From Promerops cafer (Eukaryota; Chordata; Aves; Passeriformes; Nectariniidae), in assembly GCA_013398275.1 (NCBI GenBank), contig VZSE01008989.1:1-64000 (forward strand): a DNA stretch of 64,000 bases, in the 5' to 3' direction. This document shows, piece by piece, positions 44,956 to 58,165 of this stretch (position 1 is its first letter; every line of letters begins with the position of its first letter). The notes below the pieces were generated by a model, which saw only the letters and a program-made list of their open reading frames with translations, made no database searches and had not been told where the DNA came from. The translations under genes and the position numbers were made by a program.

Positions 44956-47900
44956 TTTCCACTGTCCAGGAAAGTTTTCATTATTCAGTTTTCAGGAGTG
45001 TGATAGGATAAGATAATTCATCTCATGGTGAGGTTGAGAAGTGTTCAGATAACAGTGACACAAAACCTGTACAAAACATAGACATCCGTCTTTCTTCTGC
45101 TTCTTCCTTCTAATTTGCATCTTTCTTCCATTCCCAATTAATGATTTTATCAGTTTTGGAAACCTAAATTCTGATTTACCCTCACTGTTCAGTCTCTAGT
45201 TTTTGGTTTGGGGGTTTTTTTGTTTGTTTTTGCACTCCTTTCCAAATCTAGACATTTTTACTGCCTCGTTCTACCAGTGCAAATAACAGGGACAATTTAG
45301 AGTCTGATGGCCTATAGAATAATTTTCCATTCATTTTTCTTCAGTGATGTTTTTATTTCTTTCCTATTACTGTATCATTTTGAAACATATCTTGACATTA
45401 ACCTGTAACTAAATTCTATGCTTCAACATGTGTAAACCTTCTGAAAGGATTTCTTCCTCAGACCTGCCACTTTTCTATCCTTAAGAGGGGTAATTCACAG
45501 TTCAGTTAATAATAGTTAGCATTTCCTTCCCTCTCCCTCTCAAAAGATTTCCTTGTCTTGTGCAATTTCATGAAACCAGGATTGTCCCTTTTGGTTTTGC
45601 TCCTGAATTTCAAATATCTACTTATTTATCTACTCCTACTACGTTTGACTGGACAAAAGATATTAAACTCCCATCTAAAATAAATACACTATTTCTAGTG
45701 CTGCACTTTGATAACTGTCCTCATCTTGAGCACACCTCAGCAATTGCAATTACATCTATTTATGATTGGGCATTACCAAAAGTTCTGCTCATATAACTGA
45801 TAGATATCCCCAGTTGCATATTGGAATTTTGCCAACAGACTTGGCAGAGAGTAAGGTTGCCACAACTGGTAGGGAATAATGGAATTTAACAGAATTTCAC
45901 TATATTTATTAGACAAGAGTGGAGAAGAAAAATGGCCAACTGTTATATCACCCACAGTCTCTCCAACAGAAACATAAATTTTTTTATGAGATTCAGTTTC
46001 TCAGAACAGCACTATTCAAATTCTGCAATCAACTGCTCCTTAGTGACCTTCTTTGTTGAATTTTATGCAGCCTTGAAACATTGGCATTGCTGCTGCAGAG
46101 AGTTTGCAACACTCTTGTCACTGCCAAGATATTTTGTCCCCTGTCCTTCCACAGCAGGGGCTCAGCCTCACTCTCTTAATTCTTAAGCCAGAATCAGCAG
46201 TCAGGTTGTCACTCACATCACATTTACCTGCCTCTGGCAAGAAGACAGGAGTGATGTCTTCTTTGAAAAATTTCCACTGCAGCGTTGCCAAATCTTAATT
46301 AGCTGGGACAGACATCTTTCATTTGCTTAAACAAATGGGACTTCTAATGTCAGGTCAGGGCACACAGACTAAAGATAGGGAAAACAATGTAATTAGGTCT
46401 TTAATCACACAGGTTTCCAGAGGAAGGGGTCTGTGACCAGAACCACTGAGGTCAGTTATGACTGGGCACCACACATCCTCTTAAGGCATGGCTTAGAGCT
46501 GCCTCTTCAAGGCATCGCTGCTTGTTGAAAAGGAAATTCTTTGCCTTTTTTAGAGCTGGTGTTGGCTGCAGCCACATTTTCTTTGATGACTTTTGGGGGC
46601 ACATAAAGGGACAAAGGAATCAACAGTTTGCTTATAATGAAGCCTATCTCTATCAGGTCATTTCCTCAGCTTTGTATGAAGTATGACCCTGATGTTCAAA
46701 TACTGTTGTGTCACCAGGGCACTACAGGGCAGAGGTGCCCATCAGACACCCTGAAGGCAGCAGGGTTCCACATTCTGGAGGAAACCCCTCTGCATAATTC
46801 ACATGGAAGGAAAAAGCCAAAATTATGCTAGAAATTGCAAGCAAAAACCCACTTGAAGGATGCCAACCCTGCTACCCACCAGGATTTTAGGGAAAAACTG
46901 GCAACTGAGAGGATTGCAGAAAGGTGAAGTGTGTGGGACAAGCCCTCCACTGCTGGAAATGTATTAAACAGCATTCAGATATGTCTCAATCTGTGTATTA
47001 CATATTCAAGGATGCCTAACCATTAAAAGTCCCCAGAGTCATCTATTCTTTATCATCCTCTGTAGAAAAAGGCTGAAAGAAAAAATCATTCCCAAGTGCT
47101 TCCTTGCTCTTAGTGTGTAGCTTCTCCCTGCTTGACCAGCCCATGTGTGTTTAAGGTGTGACAGCTGAGAATAATTTCTTTTGGAAATTCAGGCTCCACA
47201 GGGAACACTGTTTTCCACAGGGAACACGTTTCTTCTCACAGTTCTCTTTCACCCTTGTATTTTCTGGAAGGGCATTTCAAATACACAGGCCTGACATGAT
47301 AAGCAAACTCCATAATTTGCATTATCAAAATCCTAAATTCTGCTTCTTGGTGAAGATTTCAAAAGTAACAGAAACAGAGGTATTTTCTATCAAATTCAGT
47401 GGGATATTTTCCTCCAAAGCTTTGCTTTGTATGGTCATTTGTTTTTCAAATATATTTTAAAACAAAACTGTATTTTTTACCCTTGTAAACAAGAAATTTA
47501 CATTAAAATTTTGTAAATTCTTACATACATCTAGGACATTAAAATAAACCCTGCAATAACTCTTAACTTAAAATTGCTTCAAAATACTTTCTGAATGTGT
47601 ACAATAATTCTGTAATAGCAATATCCAAGGTCTTTGTCCCTCTGTTCTTCATGACCAATGAATATTTCGAAAGCAGCCATTTATTGTAAGATAACATTTC
47701 TTATAGTATGAACATCAATTATGCAGAAATGTGACTAATACAATTATTTTTTCTGAAGACAAGATAAGCTGCAAAATACACCTTAACTGTTGCAGACACT
47801 TAAAAAATTAAAAATGCTTAAGTCTTCATAAACCAGAACTAAATTTGACAATTACTATAAACAGTGGAATTAACATGTGTGCCTCTGTGAAACTGGCTGT

Positions 47901-48454
47901 ATGACTCTTCTGTTTCCCTAACACTGTCAAGAATCCAGCTATATTTTCCCTTCCTGACCAGATGGAGTCTCTGGAATGATACTGATTTTTTATTATTCAA
48001 GAAACTTTTGCAAGTATTGATTGTATTTTCCCTGACAAACATGAAACCAGCCATAAAGAGTGATGTCAAATTGTCTTAAGAAATCAAACAGTCTGGAAGA
48101 GCAGTTCAATCTTTTGCATCTTTAATAAGCAGTGTAATCATGCAGAAACACTTTTGACTTATAAAACACCTCTTAGTTAGGTTCTACAAGTTTTCTTACA
48201 TATAAAGACATGCCCCAGGGTGCTTTAAAATGCAAACTCCGTGTAGGACATGGTGTGCTGTTCTCCTTATGCTCTGTTAGCTTTGTGGTTCCATTAGTAC
48301 CGTGTGGCAATGTAGAAGAATATATTTTTGTATTGGATATGTGATGCAGAGGGTTTGATTTTTCATTCTTCCTCTCTGATTACACTGTGTGGTTTCTCTG
48401 TTCTAAAGAGCAGATAGATGTCTATGCAGGGAGTGTTTGCTATGGACAAGCCAT
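44956..48454. other. Non-coding stretch with a 14-bp direct repeat
   Basis: TCCACAGGGAACAC occurs exactly twice, at 47195-47208 and 47214-47227, five bases apart. The AT-rich interval 47640-47830 includes CATTTATTGTAAGATAAC and ACATCAATTATGCAG words that could belong to another regulatory block. No coding sequence is recognised. Confidence 0.4.
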
Positions 48455-48620
48455 GCAGATGATTAACCTTGGCACTGTCCCATGTCTCTCAGTGTAAAAT
48501 TTTCACTGAGCAGATCCGAAGTAAATCATCCAGCCCACTTCACTTAATAATGCCTCTTTAACATGCTCTGCAATTATATCATTTGTGCTGTTGAGCTTGG
48601 CCATTTTCCTTCTCAGCTAT
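48455..48620. promoter_or_regulatory. Candidate conserved non-coding element
   Basis: A repeat-free block with GATGATTAACCTTGGCAC, GCAGATCCGAAGTAAATCATCCAG, CACTTAATAATGCC and TGCTCTGCAATTATATCATTTG. Motif density and clean composition suggest an enhancer-type element. This is inference from sequence texture. Confidence 0.3.
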
Positions 48621-51479
48621 TCATTTCCCCCCAAGGAATGGCAGTTCAGCAGGCATTCCCAGTGACATAAGTGGTTAAATGAGGCACTGAGTTATCTCAC
48701 TGACCACAGGATTTCTCTCTCGTGGCAACCACTGCAGTCAGCTGTCATACTCATTTCAGGAAGAATTCTTCTTCCATCACAGACCACCTGGGAAGACTGG
48801 GAAAGCCTTCCCTGCAAATACAAAACAGAAGGCTGGACAGAGAGTTCTGTGTGTCATGTCCCACTCTGTGGCTCCTCTGCTGTAGCCACCCATCCATCAG
48901 AGAGTCCAGCAGCAACAGTGCCCAGCAGCTGGCAGAAGGCACCAGAGGGATGCCTCAGCTTACCCAGGAGTATCAGCCCTCCATGGCTGCCCCACTGGGC
49001 TTTGGTTTTACAATTTCCAAATCCCTGACAACAGATTGCAGAGAATGCCACAAGTCCAAACCTCAATTTCTACAAGATTCCCACATATTTTGATGAACAC
49101 ATTCTCTCCCCTTCCTGCAGTGGGAACTGTCAGCATGAGGTGGAACACAAAACTATTCTTGCTTCACTCCATTCCAGTTCAGACCCAGCTCCTGGCAATT
49201 TTAGGTCACTGGCAGGGTCATGGTATTTTATCCTTGTGCTTAGCTGGTATTGCTTTTCTGTGGGAAAGAGGCTTTCCTTCCCATTCTCCTCTTTTCCTTC
49301 TCTCCTTTGCAGTTTTAGGTGGTATGGTCATTTAAAAAACAAGTTTCTTTTACAGCAGGAGTGTTCAAGCAGCTGTGACACTCTCAAAGTGCTACCACCT
49401 GACTGTGGGTTACTTAATTGCTGATTCATTTCTGCAATGAACAGATTCAAAATATTTTGATATTCACTGTTAGGTAAAAACTACCTGCAATTCATAGCTA
49501 GACAAACTACCTTCTTGTCAAGGAATGCTGGCAGGGATGTTGTTACTAGCATTTTCCATGCAAACTGCAGTGATGGGTTCTGGTAGGATCACAACTGAAA
49601 ACAAGTAATACCTTGTGATTCACCATGCTTTTCTTTTCTGTGACTCCACAGAGTCACATAATAGCTCCATAATGTCAGCAGCTAGAATCATAGAGGGGAA
49701 ATAGTTAATATACTTAGCAGGGTTCCTGAATCAAAGGCATCCTGGCCTGTTAGTGGCTTTTTGGGAGAGTTTCACTTCTGTAGGAACATTTAAAGGGTCC
49801 TAGTTCAGTTTCAACACAGAATAAAAACCAGTAAAAAGACTATCAAAGCTGCCCTCAAACAGAATGATTTCCTTCTGAGAAGTGGGGTATATCATGCCAG
49901 ATAGAGACCCTGTGTACAAGAAATGGATGCAAGTGAACTGAAATTCAGGAAGTTTTATCCCCTTTAGGATGGGTTTCCATCCTTTAAGCACTTGATTAAG
50001 TGCAGGATCAAGTACAAGTGGGATAGTCAAAATATAACTTGGTTCTAGGGAGGCATTTCGGATAGCTGTAAAGAATGCCTTTATCAGTGAATAAAGTAAC
50101 CTTGATAACAGTGTCAATGACTGAAAGTAGAAGATAAAAAAAAGTAGTCAAGAGGAAATTTAATAGAGTTTATGTATAAAGAGATATGAAACCAAAAGAT
50201 CAGTAGGAAGAGCATGGAGTGGAGATGAAAATTTATTTTCCTGCGGTATAAATCAAGGGAAGCTGCATTGAAGACTATTAGGGCACAAAACAGTAGTGGC
50301 TAAGTGTGAGAAATGTAAAACAGCAAAGGATCCCAGGAAGGTAAAGAGAGCTGAGAATTGCATTTCTCACAGCTAAGAAATCTCTAAATGTGTCAAAGGA
50401 TTACTCTGGTAACAGAATATTACCTAAAGAGGTTGACAGGGTATTTCCCAGAAATAAAGATAGAAGAAATGAAATAGGTAGAGAGGGCAACTTCATGAAC
50501 AGGAAAGCAGCAAACACGCTCAAGCCTGGGTTCCAAACTGTAATCTCCCATGGACTTCCCAGGCTTTCCTTTGGAAAAAATATGAGCAAAATATTCTTAT
50601 TTTTATTTTAATTCACACCATTTGTGAAAAAGATTGGTGTCCTCACTGTTTATACTCAAAGGGAGTTTCTCAGTGCAAATTAACTGTAATGGAAGTCTGC
50701 ATTTGTCACCTTTCTTCTCCTCTTCAAGGAGGAAGCACGGACAACAAATCTCTTTTATACCATGGAAGGTCCTCTGAGGGGACACCAAGCACAAGAGCTA
50801 TTCTAAGACACTACTTGTCTGTGGCTGACCATGAAAATTAAAATGCTGCAGCCATCAGTAAGGTTCTGATGTCTTCCCTTACTCTGCTGCAGAGATTTCT
50901 TGGTGGGAAAGAAAACGTAGCGCTCTATGATTTTATCCCTTAATTACTTGCCTATAATAAGTTAAGTTTTCATTCAGACAGTAATATTTCCTTTCTTCCA
51001 GCCTATCTGTCTAGTTGATAAAGTCATTGAGAGGGAAGAGCTTCCTTCAACTATTCAAGGGCAAGATGCTCAGCGACTGGCATAATTGAATTAAAACCAC
51101 AATGCAGTTATACTGCTTTATCTGAGCTGGTGACTTTGCCCTGAAATTTTTAAAGGAATACACCCCAGGACTGCTGGGTACCTAATCCCAAAGCTAGGAA
51201 GATATCTGTTCTGTCCTGAAACAGATTTAAAAAGTGCTGCCATCAGTTCAGACAAGCAGAGTGTTGAAAACCCTACACTCTCCTGGTCTTTCATGTGTTT
51301 AATATAATTTTCTCCAGGCACCCTGTACTCCTCACCTTGTTGCTTCCCATTAGGTTCTGAAGTGTTAATCACACTGTCAGGACAATCATGCAGTTATCAG
51401 GCAGGGTGGGTTTCTGTGCCTTTCCTCTCCCCTGTGTCACGTTTGGAGCAGCTGTGCTGTCTACATACATTGGAGACTC
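48621..51479. other. Non-coding stretch
   Basis: No recognisable coding region, RNA gene or repeat family. A small hairpin, GCACTT-GATT-AAGTGC, lies at about 49987-50002. The 105-codon minus-strand frame at 49800-50117 has no domain. Confidence 0.35.
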
Positions 51480-51665
51480 AGATTAATCTCTCTGTTACAA
51501 TCACTGTTTGGCCATGAGCTCTGGTACCCGAAAGTAATTGAAAGTTGAAGAAAGTTGTGGTTGTGAATACAGGAGAACACTAATGAGCTGCAACTCCTTG
51601 TCAATAACATAAGCTCGACTCGCAATTATGAAAAGATTGGGTTCATATGGGATTTTTTCCCTTTG
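51480..51665. promoter_or_regulatory. Candidate conserved non-coding element
   Basis: The block includes GTTACAATCACTGTTTGGCC, GAAAGTAATTGAAAGTTG, CACTAATGAGCTGCAACTCC, TTGTCAATAACATAAGC and CGACTCGCAATTATG. Two CpGs survive in otherwise CpG-poor AT-rich DNA (CTCGACTCGC), a mild hint of constraint. Conservation was not tested. Confidence 0.35.
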
Positions 51666-52089
51666 TTATTTATCCATACTTGAAAATACCAAGAGAGTAA
51701 CATAAAGACTATTCTAATCAAATTAATTCAAAACCAGAAGAAATAGGAACTCTTAGAAATATCAAATAAAGAGGTGATCAATAGTTTAAGGAATGAGGCC
51801 AGCTACCTTTCAAATTTTGGTAAACAAAGCGCAGATCTATCCAGTAAATTAATTTCTACTCAATTTTATTTCAGTGTGACAAAATAAGTGATTTTCATGA
51901 GATTTTTCAGTAGGATTTGTTTACCAAGTTTCAGAGAAATTCAATTTATTTCAGTGAGAATTTTGATCTCTTGGATGCTAATATAAATTCAATTAAACAC
52001 TTGGAGGGTTCCTTACTGCAAATACAGCCAAAAAATTTCATAACAAAAGTTGATTCAAGGTGCATAAAGGTCACCTAGTCTATGTTACC

Positions 52090-52165
52090 CGACTTGAGTG
52101 GGAGGGTAGACAAGATGACCTCCAGGGGTCCCTTCCAACCTCAACCATTCTGTGATTCTATGATT
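52090..52165 (+). mobile_element. CR1 LINE 3' terminus (sense)
   Basis: GATGACCTCCAGGGGTCCC, then TTCCAACCTCAACC, then ATTCTGTGATTCTATGAT is the diagnostic sense-strand tail of avian CR1, ending in the ATTCTRTG octamer repeats at 52147-52164. Only the last 75 bases or so remain, so this is a strongly 5'-truncated insertion. The sequence before about 52090 is not recognisable as CR1. Confidence 0.92.
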
Positions 52166-55100
52166 AATTTTTAAAATTTTGTTATCCTGATCTCAGTTTG
52201 GTCTTTTAAAAAAGGTGCAGTATTTACTCTTTTTTTTAAATTCAAGTATTAACAACGAAAACCAAAGAGACTGTCAGTTGTGTGGGACCTTCACTGGTGA
52301 TGCATTACTGTGTGCCATGATTTTGCAGGTTAAGCTGGTATGTGCTTACTGTGTGTTCATAGAGTTTTGAGTGCAGCTTTATTCACCAGTAGAGTTGGAA
52401 AAATGTCCTGGGCATGGCAGCAGTGAAAGGCTGTAGAACAGAATTCATGTTATCCCTTGGTACAGCTCCAAATATGCCATGTCTGATGTAACCCTTCAAC
52501 TGCATTTTCTGCCACAGATCTCAAAAGGCAAAGCTCAGCAGATAAAATCTATCTCAGCTGGGTCTAAGCAGGCGTGAAACAAGGTGCAGTGGATGTCATT
52601 GATAAGTGCAATATAAAGCCCTTCTCTGTGGTGATATAGGCAAAGAGAGCACAGAATTTGGAAATTAGGGGATCTTCTGCAATACCAATTAGAATGGCGT
52701 GTCCTACTCCACTCTCATCCCTGCTCCTAGTGAGAGGATGCAGAAGTGTCTGAATTCTCTTGTGTGGCTGTACCAGTTGCAATTGTGCAGCTTTTCACTC
52801 CTAGACAGCTGACAACATCAGCTAGTTAAAACAAAGACAAATAATCTGATTTCAGCAGCAAGTGTATCAGAAGCCATCCTTGCAAGGTGCTTGCAGAGAA
52901 AGACTTTCATAGGATAATTGAGATGCCACCTACCTGAACTCTGCTGTTAAACATTTTCTGGAGTTTTGTCTGTGGATTTTATGATAGCTGACAGTTTTTA
53001 GAGCTCCCACTACACTCTTGTTTTAAGAGTTCCTTGAAACTGTCATATATAAACGAAATGCCTCTCATCCTAAGCCAGAAGAAAAGTGGGGGGAAAGGCT
53101 TATAGGCCTAGCTCAAAGAAGTGGATGTCCAGGAGAATCACAAACATTTGTGTTTTGTGATGAGACTGTCCTAAGTTCACCTGATTGAAAATTCAGCCTA
53201 GAAGAGTATCTGAACATCTGTGTTCAAAGTTTCACCTTCTCTCAATATCCCCTACCATTTGCACAACAGAAGACTCCAGAGATCAACTGCAAAGAATTTC
53301 AAACTGCCTAATCTGAATAACCACTGAAGAGAAATTTTGGTAATAGAGAATAGAATTGCTGCCAGGAAAATGAAAACATTTAAAAAGATAAGCCCTAGGA
53401 GGAGAAAAAGAGCTTTGGTGGGAGCTATGTTGTGAAGGCCAGCCCTCCCTTGTGTGGTTTTAGCAATTCAATTAGAAGCCTTTACAGGTTTAGCAGCTGA
53501 TTTTTAAGCACACACCTTCAACCCACAGTGCCTGCTGTTGATACACAATATCTGGTTCTGCATATTCAGGATCTCTCTGTGGCTCAGGGGGCAAGGGAAC
53601 CCAAAGCTCTCACATCTGCTGAAGAGCACTGGAGGTTTTAAAAGTGAAGCAATGACAAACCATGGAGAGACACGAGGGATGCCCATGTCTAGTCCCAGTA
53701 CAGGGGAGGAGAAGGAAAACAAGCCTGCACAGGAATTAGAACCAAAGGGACTTGCCCTCAAAGGAGAATCTGTCTCCTCAGGGCATATTATTGGGTATCA
53801 GGGGTAAGGCTTCAGAGATGCCTTTTTAGCCCTTGAAGTGTGCTGCACTGAACAGCAGGAAGGCATGGGAGAAGGAGACAATGAGGAACTCTGGGTCTGG
53901 GATTGTGGTTGTCTAATCCAACAGATGGCCAATTTACAATGTTTTCTTCAAGTAAATTCCCACAGAGGAGAATTTAGCTTGAGTTTGAACCATAATAAAA
54001 AGAGATTTGTGAATTCAATTCAATTTTGAGGGAAGAGGGACATTAATGGTCTCCTAAGTAACTATAGATTTTAATTAATTCTGATAAAATTTACATTCCT
54101 CAAGTGGAAGAGCATCCAGAGGTATGTTTTCTTTTCACATAGAGACAGCAAGAAGTGAGATACCAGCACTTGAACTGTGAAAGTGTGAGTTTTTCACTTT
54201 TAACCTATGGCAGACCATTTCTATTTCTCATTGCTTTCATTGAAAACGTAACAGTTAAATATCTCAGAAAATCAAACTGCAACCTTATATTTCACCCGGT
54301 TTTTACTTCAAAGTCTAGTTTGCTTGAAAAATGCTCCATATTTCCCAAAACAAAATATGAGAGACAATGAGTAGGAATCAAGCATTGAATATGTTTTGAA
54401 ATACAAAGTTATGTTGCTTGGGTAGAGCTTAGCAGAGAACTCTTTACACTACAGTGACTGCAAAATCAGTTTAAACCTGTCCACCCCATGCAGTTTCAGA
54501 AGAGCTTTCAAAATTGATGTTTATGAAAGGCTGTTGTTTGTATACGTGTGATTTTCTAAACTGCAACATATTGCAATATTCCACAGTGCTATCAGTATGA
54601 GCGACTAAAACCAAACCACAGAAGTGCAGTTGTACTGACTTTCTCCAATTACACAACCAATGAAGGGGGATAGAAGCAAGGCAGATGAACACTTCTAATA
54701 TGAAGAAGTGGTAACCCAAGAGGATTGAAAGGTGAATGGAAGGTCAATGTTAATTTAAAATATAAAATGTCTTCTTGCTGTTATTTCTCTGTGCAGTTTG
54801 GTGACTTCTGAAAGTGCAGGAGCACCAGGCTGAATCTGGAGTAAATTAAAAACAAAATACTAATTGTAGCTTACTCTGTGGCCATGTTCTTCAGTCACTG
54901 CTGGTCTAGTTTCCCTGATCTGATATCCTTGTATTTAATGACTAAAAGTGCAAAATCCAGTTCCACTGTCTCAGATGGCTCTGTTGGAGGGCAGCACTCT
55001 GGTACCCATATTCCTGTACTTCATCTGGTGCCAGTACCACTGTTGTGAGCACAAACTTGCCACTTCCAGTAGAAGGCTGCCTGGCAGCATGAAGAAATTC

Positions 55101-55224
55101 AGGGGTTCGTGTAGGCCAAATTTAGGGAGAAAAAAAATTGAGGTGGAGGTAAAAAAAGTTTAATTAAAATATTAAATTTTTGTCATATGCAAAAGGTCAG
55201 TGCAATTCAATGAGAATCTGTAAA
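52166..55224. other. Non-coding stretch
   Basis: Ordinary AT-rich sequence with no domain-bearing frame, RNA gene or clear repeat. Small A and T runs only. Confidence 0.4.
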
Positions 55225-55385
55225 TGCAAAAATAGCCTCTGCTGACATCAGATATCAACTTATAGGGGATAAACCTATTGTTTGTTGACATATGACGATG
55301 TCTTCCAAAACCCCGGGTCCCATTTCATGTCGTCACAAAATCCAAGAGAAGCAGTTATGTCTGACATGGTTGACTGTTCTTCCTA
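55225..55385. promoter_or_regulatory. Candidate conserved non-coding element
   Basis: GCTGACATCAGATATCAAC, GATAAACCTATTGTTTGTTGAC (forkhead/SOX-like), TATGACGATGTC, CCCCGGGTCCC and CATGTCGTCAC form a compact repeat-free block. Three CpGs survive (ACGATG, CCCGGG, GTCGTC), unusual for this desert. CRE-like TGACGAT is present. Inference only. Confidence 0.3.
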
Positions 55386-55889
55386 ATGACTCCTGTAAAC
55401 CAAGCCTGTAGAGAGGATGAGGACAAATTTTTGCATTCCATATACATCAGCCTTTTGAGATTAATAATCTACTCTTTGGTCAAGAAAGAAAACATTTTGC
55501 AGTCCAATATTTCCACACTGAGATTTTTTTCCACTTTCTTTTATGTGGAAATAGTTGAGATGTCAAAATTTCATCAGTGTGGGCTGAAAACAAATTAGTA
55601 ATATTTCCTATAGGGAAACAATTTAATTTTCCACATTTCTCTGACTGAGAAGCTATTCTGACCAATGTGTGTTTTTATAGCATGTGGGCTTTGAAGTACC
55701 CAAATACCCTCAAGTCCTATTAATACTTGGTTTATGTTCTTTAAGACTCTTCACCTCCATCCTTCAGCTCTTCCCAGAGCCCACATTCTCAAGGAAAAAG
55801 CTTTCCCAAAGAGATAGTAAGGCAACAGAAATAATAACTGTCAAACCTCAGTGTAAGATTGAACAGATAAATGGACTATGTCTGCAGTA

Positions 55890-56010
55890 GTTGGTCTTAA
55901 TTAGCTGCAATTATTACCACCCTAATGAAGTCAGTAGGCTAAAGGGAAATATAGAGCAGGCAAAATTAGCTGATGGAAGTTGTTAGGTTAGCCAAGATAG
56001 AATATGCAAG
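55890..56010. promoter_or_regulatory. Candidate conserved non-coding element, homeodomain-motif rich
   Basis: TCTTAATTAGCTGCAATTATTACC contains TTAATTAGC and CAATTATTA within 24 bases, followed by CCTAATGAAGTC and AAAATTAGCTGATGG. Four ATTA/TAAT-type cores in about 100 bases without simple-repeat filler suggest a homeodomain-bound enhancer. Not tested. Confidence 0.35.
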
Positions 56011-57954
56011 GTTCTAATGTACTCCTAAATAATTACATTACGTACAAAGTTGATAATTGTAATGGGCAGTCTCAGGTGCATCCATGTACAAACATCAGCT
56101 TTGAAATCAAAGTAACCTTTTTAGGAAACGAAAAACAAAAACAATTAATGGCTTCTTGTTAAAATGAGAAACATAAAACTGAAGAGGGAGAAAGTGAATA
56201 AAATGAAGAGTTATGTGTCTCATCCACAGTGGCTTCAGCCCTCTTGTCTTTTGTTTTAATTATCTTGTCTTTAAGAAAGAAAAATACAGAATTGTGAAGG
56301 TCTAAAGACACAGAGGGAACATCTTCCCTCCTCCCACTGAGGGAGACATCTTACATCATTCAGTGTAAGAAGGAATTGAAGACACTAGGAAGACATTTTG
56401 GCAAAGAAAATTGTTCAATCATGACAGAGTTATAAAAATTAAATTAATTGCATTGAGGAAGCTAAATAGAGCTAAATAGAGATGTCTGTCTACCTTGAGT
56501 TGAATAACACAGGATGCATTAATAGTCAGTAAATGTACAGCAGGGGAAAAGAAATAGTTTCATGCAACACTTAATTGAATTGTTGTTTCTCACTGCAGGG
56601 AAATTTTACTGACACTAATAGCTTGGCAAGATTAAAGAAAAGTTTATGTTTGTATGAATTACATGTTGGATACATGCCTATGTTTTGGAGTTACTGTCAA
56701 ACAAGGTATATGGCTGGAAACCTGGGGCTTGATCCCATTACCTTGATAGTATGTCTAGAGCATTTAGGATGGGGAGCATTTCAATTCCCTGTCCTGCTAT
56801 GACTGTCAAGAGTACTTTGTTATTGACTTTAAATGGTAGCAGAATAGAGAAAATTCTAGAAATCTTACTTCTTGGAATTCCTTTCTTTAGTTCTTGCTCT
56901 GAGACATTCAAGTGGCAACCAAGGTGACAGAAAAATTTTTCACCACTTTCTGCATTTACCAAAGGCCAGACAAATACTTTATGTCTTATCTTTAGTCCTT
57001 CAATACCATCTATCTCAGAGCTATGAGGACCCTGTAGTCTATGATGCTGTGATAGCACTGACAAGAAAGAAAATAGGATTGTTTATGTGGTTTACCCCAC
57101 TTTGTTATCTTTGATTCTGTCATGTATTTCCTACCATGTCATACTGTTAGAAGATAAGCCACCAGTAGCATAACAGCAGTCATACATAAAAACAATACTA
57201 CATTTGCACAGGAGACAAAATAATTTCAACAACCTTTATCAAGTGCTGTTTCATAGAACATAAAAATAAGCAGAAGCTGAGCAGTATAATGATCAATAAC
57301 CCTGTTTTATCTTGCTGAGTTTCCCAGGGGGTCAATCCCATAACTATTGAAATATAGTGGAAAAAAATCCCTCTGGCTTAGTAAGCTTGGATCCAGGTCC
57401 AGAAAAAAAAAAAAAAAAATTATTACAAAACTTTTTTATTTGATCAGAAAGCCAGTTTTCTATGTTCCTTATCAACCCCAGATGCTGTTCATTTACACTT
57501 CTTGATACTTACACTTTATAAATACAGTTTGGGAAGCTAAGGAGAAATGCCTGGAGAACTCATGCTGTGCTGGAGGACATCTGCCAAAGGAAAGATTTTC
57601 TGCAGTGAGTTAGCCCTGCTGATTTGTGTCCAGTGGTACTGTCCCATATTAAACTTGCATAAAGGAAAGAGTTTATGAAACATTGGATTTGTCCTATCCT
57701 CTTTTCTATACCACTTGCTGTTTTCTAGGAAGTTTTTTTTTCTTTTCCAAGCCTGGCCTCAAGCAAGAAATTCCTCTCCTAAGTTCTGTAGTGTTCTGCT
57801 ACTTTTTTTCTTATCTTGTCTCACTTTCTTCTTGCCTTCTGGAAAGACAGGATCTGAACCCAAGTACAATTAATAACAGATAAACTTAGGCTTGGGAAAA
57901 TTCTCCAAATGAAACTGGTGAAAGAAGAGCACTCTTATCTCCTGTGATATACTT
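56011..57954. other. Non-coding stretch with short tandem duplication and poly-A
   Basis: GCTAAATAGA occurs twice in tandem near 56461-56480. A poly-A run of about 17 is at 57402-57419. Short frames around 56575-57114 lie on both strands without domains. No gene is recognised. Confidence 0.4.
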
Positions 57955-58165
57955 CTGACAAAGTATAATTAAAATATTTTCATGCTGGCTTGCCTGCTCT
58001 GTCTGCCTTTCATGAATGATGAAGTCTATCAAGCTATTATTTGTCTACACATTGTGTGAGGAAGGATTAAACCAGTGAAGTGTTCAATATCAGTAAATGA
58101 TCTGGAACTCCATAAAAACATCAATTATTATGCAGTTAAAGCCATCTCAGAGGTCTCTCAGGAAG
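57955..58165. promoter_or_regulatory. Candidate conserved non-coding element
   Basis: A clean block with AAGTATAATTAAAATATTTTCATGC, CTTTCATGAATGATGAAG, TATCAAGCTATTATTTG, GGATTAAACCAG and CATCAATTATTATGCAG. It is the block that most resembles a deeply conserved enhancer by eye: even complexity, several homeodomain/POU-like words and no repeats over about 200 bases. Confidence 0.35.

Noticed and set aside
46710..46740. CTCF-like CACTACAGGGCAGAGG
   Set aside because: A mismatch in the central AG positions makes it a poor match.
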